A DNA stretch of 64,000 nucleotides from Streptomyces sp. NBC_01498 (GTDB lineage: Bacteria > Actinomycetota > Actinomycetes > Streptomycetales > Streptomycetaceae), in assembly GCF_036327775.1 (NCBI RefSeq), contig NZ_CP109598.1:6367501-6431500 (forward strand), given 5' to 3'. The position numbers and the translations under genes were made by a program. Positions 48,277 to 57,554 of the stretch are shown here, in pieces (position 1 is the first letter of the stretch; each line of letters starts with the position of its first letter). The notes beneath the pieces were generated by a model. The model had not been told where the DNA came from. It saw only the letters and a program-made list of their open reading frames with translations, and searched no databases.

Positions 48277-51200
48277 CGTACCCCGGCGAGACCTACGAGA
48301 AGACGTTCACGGGCCAGGAGCCCTTCATCGCCCAGCACCGCTCCGCGGGGACCGGGCTGCTGCCCGCAGCGGTGCAGCTGGAGATGGCGATGGTGGCGAT
48401 CGCCAGGCGGCGGCCGTTCACCCCGCTGGAACTCACCGATGTGACCTTCCTGCGCCCCCTCACCGTCGCCGACGGCGCGGCGGCTCCCGTCCGGCTCGAC
48501 GTGTCCTTCGGCCCGCCGGCCCGCTTCGAGCTGAGCACCGTGGTCGCCGGCGAACGCAAGCCGCTGTCCACCGGCACCGGCCGACTGCTCCCGGACACCG
48601 TCCAGGCCCCGCCCGCCGCAACCGGCCGTCCGACGACGGGTGCGCGGACGCTGACGCCGGAGCGGCTGTACACGAGCTGGGCGCGGGAGGGCCTGGAGTA
48701 CGGTCCCGACTTCCGTACCGTCGGCGAACTCGCCGTCACGCAGGGCGGCGTGGCCCGCGCCACCCTGCGGTCCGGCGCCGAGCCCATGCCCTGGTACGCC
48801 CATCCGCTGCTGGTGGACGGCGTGTTCCAGGTCGTCAGCTGCGCGCTTCAGGACCTCACGGGGGAGGCCGGCCCGTATCCCATGCTGCCGATCGGCCTCG
48901 CCCGCCTCGCGGTCCTCGCCGATCTCTCGGCCCTGTCGGCCGGTGCCACCGTCCTGGTGCGCCGGACCGGGGTCGACGGGGCGTACGCGACCGCCGACGC
49001 CCAGCTGCTGGGGCCGTCGGACGAGGTCGTCGCGGAGTTCGAGGGGCTGCGGATGCGCCGTACGGCCGCCGTGTCCCGGCCGGCGGCCACCCCGGCCCCG
49101 CCGAGAGCGGCCACGCTGCCCATCTCCCGGATCGACTGGCGGCCCGCGCCGGCGACCGGCGAGCGGCACGACCCCGCGACGGGGACCTGGGTGGTGCTGC
49201 ACCACGGCGCTACGGGCGGCCTGGGCGAGCGCACCGCCCGGCGACTGCGCGCCGAGGGAGCCCGCGTGGTGGAGGTCGGCACCGGAGCGCCCGGGGCGAC
49301 CGCGCCCGACCGCGACCGGCGGGTGCTCGCACGGCCGGACGAGCAGGCGTTCCGGCAGCTCTGGGAGGAGATCGGGGAACCGGTCACGGGTGTCGTGCAC
49401 CTGTGGAACGCCGAGGACGCGCCCGCCGGCGAGCCGGGCGAGGAGACGGAACTCCGCCTCGGTCTGTACGGCTGCCTCGCGGCCCTGCGCACCCTCGGCG
49501 AACGGCAGCGCACGTCCCGCTTCCACGTGGTGACCACCAACGGGCAGCCGGTCGCGCACGGCGACCGGCCGGTGCCCGCGCGCGGCGCCCTGTGGGGCTT
49601 CGTCCGCACCGCCGCCATCGAGTACCCGGGCCTGCGCCCTCGCCTCCTCGACCTCGACGGGCCCTCCGACGACGCGCTCCGCGCCCTGCTGGCCGAACTC
49701 GGCGACACGGGCGGTCCCACCGAGGTCGGCCACCGGCGGGGAGTCCGCCACGTACCCGTACGGGTACGCGACCGGTCCGCGTACGCCGCGCCCCACGGCG
49801 CCAAGGGCCCCATCAGACAGGGCGGCCGCTATCTCGTCCTCGGGGGGCACGGCGGGCTGGGCCTGGAGGTCGCCGACCGGTTCGCGCGGGAGGGCGCCGG
49901 GGTCGTCGCGCTGGTCAGCCGTTCCGGAGCGGCCGGTGCCGACCACGAACGGACGGCCGCGATCGGCGCGCGCGGGTGCGAGGTCGTTTCCTACGGCGTG
50001 GACGTGACCGCTCCCGGTGCCCTGACCGCCCTGGTGGAGGGTTTCCGCGCGGAGTTCGGTGAGCTGCACGGCGTGGTCCACGCCGCCGGCACGCTCAGGG
50101 ACGGGCTGATCCGCAGCGCCACCGTCGGCGACATCGAGGCGGTGATGCGGCCGAAGGCCGACGGCGTCAGGGAACTGGCCGCCGCGGTGGCCGGGCACGA
50201 CCTGGACTTCGCCGTGCTGTTCGCGTCGGTCTCCGGCACGTTCGGCAACCTCGGCCAGGGCGGATACGCGGCGGCCAACGCCTACCTCGACGCTTTCGCG
50301 CACGCGCACGGAACGCCGTGGCTGAGCGTCGCCTGGGGCCTGTGGGGCGAGGTGGGCATGGGCACGGCTGTCGCGGAACAACTGCGGAAGCGCGGAGTCC
50401 GGCCGCTGGACACCGCGGAGGGCCTGGACGCGCTGATCGCCCTCCTGGGTGCGGAGGAAGGCCCCCGTCAGGTGGTCGTCGCCCACCCGGACGCCGGTGA
50501 CGTGGTGATCGAGATCGAGGCCCCGGGTGCGGTGGACGGGGCATCCTCCGGCGTACCCGCCGAGGAGCCCGACGCCGGACACGAGGCCGTCGAAGTCGGC
50601 GCCGAGGGAGCGGGGGAGCGCGTCGGGGACGCCCTGGAACGATTCCTGGCGGAGCGGCTGGGCGTCACGTCCTTCGACCGCGACACCGCCCTCTCGGACT
50701 ACGGCATGAGCTCCATCATGAGCGTCGAACTGTCGGAGGAGCTGTCCCGCAGGTGGGGCATCCAGCTTCCGGCGACGCTCTTCCTGGAGTACGGCGAATT
50801 CTCCGAGCTGGTCGAGGCCCTGACCGGCCGGTACGGCGCGGCCGTCGCGGTCGCGCCACCGGAGGGCGCCGGGTCGGGGAATGCCGGGCCGGTGACCGGT
50901 GAGGTCGGTGGGACGGCCGCGCCCGTCAATTCGGCAGAGCCCGCTGGGACAGCTGAGTCCGTCCCCGCCGCCTCGCCGAACGACTCCCACGGCTCGGACG
51001 ACCCCGACCACCCGGAGGACCCAGGCCGTAGGCGGCACCACCCGGCCACCGGCCGCGACGCGGACGTGGCGATCGTCGCCGTGTCCGGCGATCTCCCGGG
51101 CGCGGCCGGCGGCGTGACGGAGCTGTGGCCCCTGCTCCGCTCCGGCGGTCACGCGTTCACCGAGATACCGGCCGAACGCTGGGACATCGACGCCCACTTC

Positions 51201-54200
51201 GAGCAGCGCGGCCCCGGCATGACCGGCACCTACTGCCGTACCGGCGCCTTCGTCACCGGAGTCGACCGCTTCGACCCGGCCTTCTTCGGCATCTCCGTAC
51301 GCGAGGCCGAAGACATGGACGTCCAGCAGAAGTTGCTCCTGGAACACGCCTGGACGGTACGGGACGACAGCGGTCTCGCCGGCCGCCGCGACATCGGCGT
51401 CTTCGTCGGCGCCACCTACACGCACCACCGCGACACACAGGGACTTGAGACCGTCGGACCGCACACCGCGCTCGGCTCCATGAACGCGGTGCTGGCCAAC
51501 CGGATCTCGTACGCGCTGGATCTCACCGGCCCTTCGCAGACCGTCGACACCCTCTGCTCGTCGTCCCTCGTCGCCGTCCAGCAGGCGGTCGCCGCGCTGC
51601 GCGCGGGACACTGCGGCGCCGCGATCGTCGCGGCCTGCCAGGTCGGTCTGACTCCCTGGTACTACCGCAGCCTCAGCCAGCTCGGCGCCCTGTCCCACAC
51701 CCGGCCCCGGCCCTTCGACGAGCGGGCCGACGGGTTCCTGCCCGGCGAGGGCACGCTGGCCATGATGCTGAAGCCGCTCGCCGACGCCGAACGGGACGGC
51801 GACCTGATCTGGGGTGTCATCCGCGGTACGGCCGTCAACCACGGGGGCCGTGGCAGCGCACTGCCGGTGCCGCGCAGCGAGGCCCAGGCCGCCGTCGTCC
51901 GGGCGGCACTGGACGACGCGGGACTGGCCCCGGCCGACGTCTCCCTGATCGAGACGCACGGTACGGCGACCCGGCTCGGCGACCCGATCGAGATCGCCGC
52001 GCTGACCGAGGTGTTCGGCGGTGACCCGGGGCGCGCCGAGCCGTGCCACCTCGGCACCGTGAAGGGCAACATCGGACACCTGGAGCCCGCGGCCGGACTC
52101 GCCGGACTGCTGAAGGTACTGCTGTGCCTGCGGCACGGCGAGATCCCGCCCGTCGCCGGTTTCGAGACCCCCAGCAGCCATCTGGACCTGTCCGCCGGGC
52201 CGTTCGTGATCCCCGTCGAGCCAGGACCCTGGACCTCGGACGGGCCGCGCCGGGCGGGCATCAGCTCCTTCGGCATGGGCGGGACGAACGCGCACATCGT
52301 CGTGGAGGAGTACACCGGGCCGCCCCGGAACGAGCCCTCCCGGGACAGCCGTACGGCCACCGCCCCCGGACCGGACGAGCACCTGCTGGTCCTGTCGGCG
52401 CACACCCCCGAGGCCCTGACCCGGCGCCTGGCGGACGTCCGCTCACTGGTGACGCAGGGGCAGCACGCGGAAAGCCTCGGCGCTCTGTGCCGTTCCAGCG
52501 CCGTCGGACGCGACCACCAGGCGTACCGGGTGGCGGTTCTGGGAGCCACGGCCGACGAGCTGAGCGCCGGGCTCGCCACCGCGATACGCCTGGCGGACCG
52601 GGCCCCGGGCACCGTCCTGCGCGGTGGAACGGTGCTGGACGCCGCGTCGACCGGGCTCAGCGGCCCCGCCTTCCGCTACGCCGGCGGCGGCACCGTCGAC
52701 TGGGCCCCGGTGCACCCCGGGGTGCCGGCGCACCGAACCGCCCTCCCGCCCTATCCGTTCGGCCCGCGACCCGAGGCGGAGGGAACGGAACCGGCGGTGG
52801 GGGTCGCCGCCCCGACCGCAGCCGACACGGCCGACGTCGTACGGCGGCTCTCGCGTGCCCACCATGTCCTGGGGGAGGAGACCGTCCCCGGCGCGCTGCC
52901 GGTCGCGCTCGGTCTCCTGACGAGCCGTGCGCTGCGGCAGATCACCTTCACCGGCCGGGGGACCGGCGACCATCCCCTCACCAGCGATCTGGACGACCCC
53001 GCCCGTACCGGACCGGCCACCTTCCGGCACGCCGGGCGGGTCATCGCCCGGCTCACCCCCGCCGAGGCCCCGGCCACGCCGCCCGCCCCGGTGGACCTCC
53101 ACCACCTGCGGGCCGTCCTCGACCGGACACTGGAACCGGCCGGTCTCTACGCCTGGTTCGCGGCGAAGGGCATGGAGTTCACCGCGCCGCTGCGGTCCGT
53201 GGCCGAGGTCCACTACGGGCCCGACCGGGTGCTCGTACGGCTCGACCTGCCCGGCGGCAGCACCCTGGAGGCCGCGACGGTCGCGCTCGACGCAGCCCTC
53301 CAGTCCATGGCCGTCCTCACGCTGGCGGACGCCTCGGCACCGTCGGCCACCTATCTGCCGGTCTCCATCGGCCGGGCGGTGCGCTGGGCCGACACGGCAC
53401 AGGCGGCGTTCGTCCTGCTCGAAGGCGCCGAACCCGACAGCGACGGCACGCGGCGCGGCGACGCGTCCCTCCTCGCCGCCGACGGACGGGTACTGCTCCG
53501 GCTCGACGGCATCGAGTACCGGACCGTCACCGGGAACGACACCCCACGGCCCGCACCCGCGCCCGCCCGCCGCGCTCCGCAGGCCGCCGCGGCGGAGGCC
53601 GCGATCGTCGCCGTGGTACGGGACGTCCTCCACGACCCCCGCGTCATGGCGACGACCTCCCTGTCGACGGTGGGACTCGACTCGATGCTCGCGACCGCCG
53701 TGGCGGCCGACATCGAGGCGGCGTACGGGGTGAGCCTGAGCCCCACGGACGTCCTGGACGCAGCCGACTGCCGTGCTCTCGCCGCACATGTCGCCGAACT
53801 GGCAGACGACGGCGTGTTCGCCGCCCCGCCCACCGACAACACCGCGTTCGCCCCGCCCACGGACAACGCCGCGTTCGCCCCGCCCGCGCGGGACGAGCGG
53901 GCCGCGCCGTCCAAGGGCGACGACCGGCCTCCGGCCGAACCGGCCGTGAACGACCAGGACATCGCCGTCATCGGACTGGCCCTGGCGCTCCCCGGCGCCC
54001 CCGACGCCGAACGGTTCTGGTCGCTGCTCGCCGGCGCGGGCGAGGAGATCCGACCGGCTCCCGCCCACCGCTGGGGCCGGTACGCCGACGCGGACGAACC
54101 CGACGTCGGCGGATTCCTCGACAACGTCGAGGAGTTCGACGCCCGGTTCTTCGACTTCTTCCCCAAGCAGGCCGAAGTTCTCGACCCCCAGGCCCGCTGG

Positions 54201-57200
54201 CTGCTCCGCACGACCTGGGAGGCGCTGGAGGACGCCGGGCTTCCGCCGCGTCAACTGTCCCCGTCCACCGGTGTGTTCGTCGGTGCCAGCTACCAGCACT
54301 ACAAGGACTACAACATCGAGCCGGAGCTGGACGCACCCAGCGGCCTGGGCAACCACAACGCCTTCCTGGCCAACCGGGTGAGCTACTTCCTGGATCTGCG
54401 CGGGCCGAGCATGACGATCGACACCCTGTGTTCGTCGTCCTTGGTCGCGTTGCACACGGCGGTGCGGAGCATCCGTGACGGCGAGTGCGAACAGGCCGTC
54501 GTCGCCGGTGTCCGGGTCGCACTGTCCCCGTTGCACTACGTCGCGATGAAGAACCTTCGCGCACTCTCACCCTCCGGCGCGTCCCGTCCGTTTGATGCGG
54601 GGGCGGATGGGTTTGTGCCGGGGGAGGGTGTGGTGTCGGTGGTGGTGAAGTCGTTGGGTGCGGCGTTGCGTGATGGTGATCGGGTGCGGGGTGTGGTGCG
54701 GGGGAGTGCGGTGAATCACGGGGGTCGTACGAGTGGGTTGACGGTGCCGAGCAGTGGGGCGCAGCAGGAGGTGGTGTTGGCGGCTTTGGGGGATGCGGGG
54801 GTGTCGGTGGAGTCGATTGGTCTGGTGGAGGCGCATGGGACGGGGACGAGTCTGGGTGATCCGATTGAGGTGGAGGGGTTGTCCCGTGCGTGGGGTGGGG
54901 TGGGTTCGGGTGGTTCGCAGTTTTGTGCGCTGGGTTCGTTGAAGGGGAATGTGGGGCATTTGGAGCCGGCTGCGGGGTTGGCCGGGTTGGTGAAGGTGTT
55001 GTTGGCGATGGAGCGGGGTGTGGTGCCTCCGTCGTTGCATGTGGTGCGGCCGAATGACCATATTCGGTTCGAGGAGACGCCGTTCTATCTGGCGGACCGT
55101 GCGGTGGAGTGGCCTCGTGCGGGTGGTGAGCCTCGGCGTGCTGCGGTGAGTGCGTTCGGTATGGGCGGGGTGAACGCGCATGTGATCGTGGAGGAAGCCC
55201 CGGCCCGGGAAGAACGCGAGCCGTCGGTGCAGGACTCGTATGTGATGCGGGTGAGTGCGGCGGACGAGACCGCACTCCGCGCCCTCGCCGGCTCGTACGC
55301 GGACCGGTTCGACACGGCCCGCGACGACTGGGAGACCGCCGACCTCTGCCACACCGCGAACACCGGCCGTTCCCCGATGGAGTTCCAGTCCGCGGTGCAC
55401 GGCCGCACGGCCGCCGACCTCGCCGCCGAGCTCCGCTCCGTCGCCGACGGCCGTGTCCGGGTCGCTCGGGTCGACATCGACCTGACCGCCGAAGAGGCCG
55501 CGCGCCGCGCCGGGACCAGTGCCGACACTCTCCGGCCCGCCGACATCGTGGAGTTGGTCAGGGAGGGCTACGCCCACATCGACTGGGCCTCGCTCTCCGC
55601 CACGGGTGCCCGCGTCACGAACCTGCCCACCTATGCCTTCGCGCGGGGCTCGTACTGGCGCACCGTCGACCCCACGGTCACCCCGGCCCCGGCAGCGGCG
55701 AACGGCGCGCCGGAACGCGTACCGGCGGCGGCTGACAGTGCGGCGGCGGTACGCGTCGAGTGGCGTGCCCGCGAACTGGCGCCCCCGCTCGTCGGCGTCC
55801 CGGCAACCGTGCGCGTGGTCGCCGCCGACCCCGAGATCGGGTGGGCGCTGACAAGGGCCCTCCGGGACCGCAACGCCATCGTCGTGGAGCCCGGCCGGCC
55901 CGCGGACACGACCGTCGTGGTCGGCAACCCGGGCAGCAGCCGGGGACCGGACGACCGGGCCGTCGAACTGAGCGCCTTCTGGGCCGAATTGGGCAGTCTG
56001 ATGACGTCCCTGCCCGCGCACGGGAAGCTGCTCTGGGCCGGATTCCACGGTGTGGCCGTACACCCCGGCGAACGCGGCGCCCTGTCCCCGGAGGCGGCGG
56101 CCATGGCCGCCGCCGTACGGGCCGCCGGGGCGGAGAACCGTAAGCCCACCGCGGTCGTCCACCTGGACCCGGCCGACTCCGCCGAGGTGCGGGCCGCCTG
56201 TCTCGTGGCCGAGTACGCCGCCCTGAGCGCCGGACCGGTGGCCGGGGACGACGCGGGCACGGTGGTCGCCGCGTACCGGCAGGGCGTCCGGTACGTCCCG
56301 GAACGGGTGCCCGCGCCAGCCGGACCGTCGTACACCCTGCCCTCCTCCGGGTACTACCTGGTCACCGGCGGACTGGGCGCCGTCGGAGCGCGGCTGGCCG
56401 AGCGGCTGATCGAGCGGGGTGCCCGGCACATCGGCATCGTCGGCCGGTCGGTCGTCGATGCCGAGACCTCCGCTCCCCTGCGGGCGCTGGCGGCGCGCGC
56501 CGAGGTCGGGTACCTGGCCTGCGACGTGTCCGACCCGGCTGCGCTCGCCGACGCGGCCGGGGAGTTCGCCCGCCGCTGGGGCCGGCTGGTCGGAGTCGTG
56601 CACTCCTCCGGCGGAGTCAACCCGTTCGGGGCGATGCACCGCCGGGCCTGGGACGACGCCCGGAAGGTGCTCGCCCCCAAGATCCCCGGCTCGCTGAACG
56701 TCGTACGGCTGGCGAGGGACCAGGGCGCCGACTTCGCCGTCCTGGTGTCCTCGATCGCCGGTACGCAGGCGTCGGCCGGCCGGGGCCTGGTCGACTACAG
56801 CCTCGCCAACGCCTACCAACTCGCCCTCGCCGAGCGGGAGAACGACATCGGCACCACGGTCACCGCGCACGCGTGGCCGAACTGGACGGGCATCGGCATG
56901 AAGGCGGACGCGTCCTTCTCCGCCGCGCACTCGGTCGGCGCCGAGCAGGCACTGGACGCCTTCGCCGACCATCTGCGGTCGGGCGGAGCCGTGATCTTCC
57001 CGGGAAGCACGTCCGCCGCCCGCCCGGAGACCACCCCGTCCGCCGAGCCCGCCCGCACCGACGGATCCATCCACACCGACGGATCCATCCACACCAACGG
57101 GTTCACCGGGTCCGGGCCTGCGGCGGTGCCGGCCGAACCACCCGGGCTTCCCGTGGGCGCGCCCAACGGGCAGCAGGTCGCGGGGATGCGCGCACGGGTC

Positions 57201-57554
57201 AGGGACGCCTTCGTCCACGTCCTCGGAGAGGACCCGGGGGACCGCCCGCTCCCGTCCCTCGGGCTGGACTCCCTCGTGATCGCCGAGCTGACCACGGCCC
57301 TGGAGCAGCGCAGCGGACTGATCGTCGATCCGTCGCTGCTGATGCGGGCGCGCACCGCCGACGAGATCGCCGCGCGGCTCGCCGCCGACGAGGCGCCGGC
57401 CGCACACCGTCCGCCCACCCCGCCCCACGAATCCGCCCCCGTCCCGGCGCCCGTACCCGCCCCGAACGGCGTGTCCGTACCCACCTCCGCCCTGAGTGCC
57501 CTGCTGCGTCCGCTGCTCGCGCACGACGGACCGCGCGGACGGGGACAGGCATGA
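48273..57554 (+). CDS. Type I PKS: DH-KR-ACP-KS-DH-ACP-KS-KR-ACP
   Basis: A 3093-aa polyketide synthase beginning in mid-module. DH1 (1-265): His 22 in QHRSAGTGLLP, Asp 182 in DGVFQ. KR1 (~512-745): GGHGGLG, catalytic Ser/Tyr/Asn in FASVSG...GGYAAAN, an LRD Asp suggesting B-type. ACP: Ser 814, in GMSS instead of GLDS. KS3 (~930-1345): Cys 1095, HGTAT, NIGH. DH2 (~1520-1755): His 1530 in HHVLGEETVP, Asp 1673 in DAALQ. ACP: Ser 1804. KS4 (~1890-2310): Cys 2053. KR2 (~2690-2890): TGGLGAVG, VSSIAG, VDYSLAN. ACP: Ser 3000. No AT at all; post-KS linkers end in PPYPF and LPTYAF as in AT-less synthases. Start GTG overlaps the previous stop (GTGA) and follows GAGGGA. Confidence 0.94.
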   Translation: MTYPGETYEKTFTGQEPFIAQHRSAGTGLLPAAVQLEMAMVAIARRRPFTPLELTDVTFLRPLTVADGAAAPVRLDVSFGPPARFELSTVVAGERKPLSTGTGRLLPDTVQAPPAATGRPTTGARTLTPERLYTSWAREGLEYGPDFRTVGELAVTQGGVARATLRSGAEPMPWYAHPLLVDGVFQVVSCALQDLTGEAGPYPMLPIGLARLAVLADLSALSAGATVLVRRTGVDGAYATADAQLLGPSDEVVAEFEGLRMRRTAAVSRPAATPAPPRAATLPISRIDWRPAPATGERHDPATGTWVVLHHGATGGLGERTARRLRAEGARVVEVGTGAPGATAPDRDRRVLARPDEQAFRQLWEEIGEPVTGVVHLWNAEDAPAGEPGEETELRLGLYGCLAALRTLGERQRTSRFHVVTTNGQPVAHGDRPVPARGALWGFVRTAAIEYPGLRPRLLDLDGPSDDALRALLAELGDTGGPTEVGHRRGVRHVPVRVRDRSAYAAPHGAKGPIRQGGRYLVLGGHGGLGLEVADRFAREGAGVVALVSRSGAAGADHERTAAIGARGCEVVSYGVDVTAPGALTALVEGFRAEFGELHGVVHAAGTLRDGLIRSATVGDIEAVMRPKADGVRELAAAVAGHDLDFAVLFASVSGTFGNLGQGGYAAANAYLDAFAHAHGTPWLSVAWGLWGEVGMGTAVAEQLRKRGVRPLDTAEGLDALIALLGAEEGPRQVVVAHPDAGDVVIEIEAPGAVDGASSGVPAEEPDAGHEAVEVGAEGAGERVGDALERFLAERLGVTSFDRDTALSDYGMSSIMSVELSEELSRRWGIQLPATLFLEYGEFSELVEALTGRYGAAVAVAPPEGAGSGNAGPVTGEVGGTAAPVNSAEPAGTAESVPAASPNDSHGSDDPDHPEDPGRRRHHPATGRDADVAIVAVSGDLPGAAGGVTELWPLLRSGGHAFTEIPAERWDIDAHFEQRGPGMTGTYCRTGAFVTGVDRFDPAFFGISVREAEDMDVQQKLLLEHAWTVRDDSGLAGRRDIGVFVGATYTHHRDTQGLETVGPHTALGSMNAVLANRISYALDLTGPSQTVDTLCSSSLVAVQQAVAALRAGHCGAAIVAACQVGLTPWYYRSLSQLGALSHTRPRPFDERADGFLPGEGTLAMMLKPLADAERDGDLIWGVIRGTAVNHGGRGSALPVPRSEAQAAVVRAALDDAGLAPADVSLIETHGTATRLGDPIEIAALTEVFGGDPGRAEPCHLGTVKGNIGHLEPAAGLAGLLKVLLCLRHGEIPPVAGFETPSSHLDLSAGPFVIPVEPGPWTSDGPRRAGISSFGMGGTNAHIVVEEYTGPPRNEPSRDSRTATAPGPDEHLLVLSAHTPEALTRRLADVRSLVTQGQHAESLGALCRSSAVGRDHQAYRVAVLGATADELSAGLATAIRLADRAPGTVLRGGTVLDAASTGLSGPAFRYAGGGTVDWAPVHPGVPAHRTALPPYPFGPRPEAEGTEPAVGVAAPTAADTADVVRRLSRAHHVLGEETVPGALPVALGLLTSRALRQITFTGRGTGDHPLTSDLDDPARTGPATFRHAGRVIARLTPAEAPATPPAPVDLHHLRAVLDRTLEPAGLYAWFAAKGMEFTAPLRSVAEVHYGPDRVLVRLDLPGGSTLEAATVALDAALQSMAVLTLADASAPSATYLPVSIGRAVRWADTAQAAFVLLEGAEPDSDGTRRGDASLLAADGRVLLRLDGIEYRTVTGNDTPRPAPAPARRAPQAAAAEAAIVAVVRDVLHDPRVMATTSLSTVGLDSMLATAVAADIEAAYGVSLSPTDVLDAADCRALAAHVAELADDGVFAAPPTDNTAFAPPTDNAAFAPPARDERAAPSKGDDRPPAEPAVNDQDIAVIGLALALPGAPDAERFWSLLAGAGEEIRPAPAHRWGRYADADEPDVGGFLDNVEEFDARFFDFFPKQAEVLDPQARWLLRTTWEALEDAGLPPRQLSPSTGVFVGASYQHYKDYNIEPELDAPSGLGNHNAFLANRVSYFLDLRGPSMTIDTLCSSSLVALHTAVRSIRDGECEQAVVAGVRVALSPLHYVAMKNLRALSPSGASRPFDAGADGFVPGEGVVSVVVKSLGAALRDGDRVRGVVRGSAVNHGGRTSGLTVPSSGAQQEVVLAALGDAGVSVESIGLVEAHGTGTSLGDPIEVEGLSRAWGGVGSGGSQFCALGSLKGNVGHLEPAAGLAGLVKVLLAMERGVVPPSLHVVRPNDHIRFEETPFYLADRAVEWPRAGGEPRRAAVSAFGMGGVNAHVIVEEAPAREEREPSVQDSYVMRVSAADETALRALAGSYADRFDTARDDWETADLCHTANTGRSPMEFQSAVHGRTAADLAAELRSVADGRVRVARVDIDLTAEEAARRAGTSADTLRPADIVELVREGYAHIDWASLSATGARVTNLPTYAFARGSYWRTVDPTVTPAPAAANGAPERVPAAADSAAAVRVEWRARELAPPLVGVPATVRVVAADPEIGWALTRALRDRNAIVVEPGRPADTTVVVGNPGSSRGPDDRAVELSAFWAELGSLMTSLPAHGKLLWAGFHGVAVHPGERGALSPEAAAMAAAVRAAGAENRKPTAVVHLDPADSAEVRAACLVAEYAALSAGPVAGDDAGTVVAAYRQGVRYVPERVPAPAGPSYTLPSSGYYLVTGGLGAVGARLAERLIERGARHIGIVGRSVVDAETSAPLRALAARAEVGYLACDVSDPAALADAAGEFARRWGRLVGVVHSSGGVNPFGAMHRRAWDDARKVLAPKIPGSLNVVRLARDQGADFAVLVSSIAGTQASAGRGLVDYSLANAYQLALAERENDIGTTVTAHAWPNWTGIGMKADASFSAAHSVGAEQALDAFADHLRSGGAVIFPGSTSAARPETTPSAEPARTDGSIHTDGSIHTNGFTGSGPAAVPAEPPGLPVGAPNGQQVAGMRARVRDAFVHVLGEDPGDRPLPSLGLDSLVIAELTTALEQRSGLIVDPSLLMRARTADEIAARLAADEAPAAHRPPTPPHESAPVPAPVPAPNGVSVPTSALSALLRPLLAHDGPRGRGQA
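54585..55293 (+). repeat. Homogenised KS tract, copy 2 (KS4)
   Basis: Second copy of the 709-bp KS tract, starting after the divergent ALSPSGASR segment. It has the same foreign codon pattern as copy 1. Downstream, after TALRALAG, the sequences part: KS4 runs into an AT-less linker and KS2 into an AT. Confidence 0.9.
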
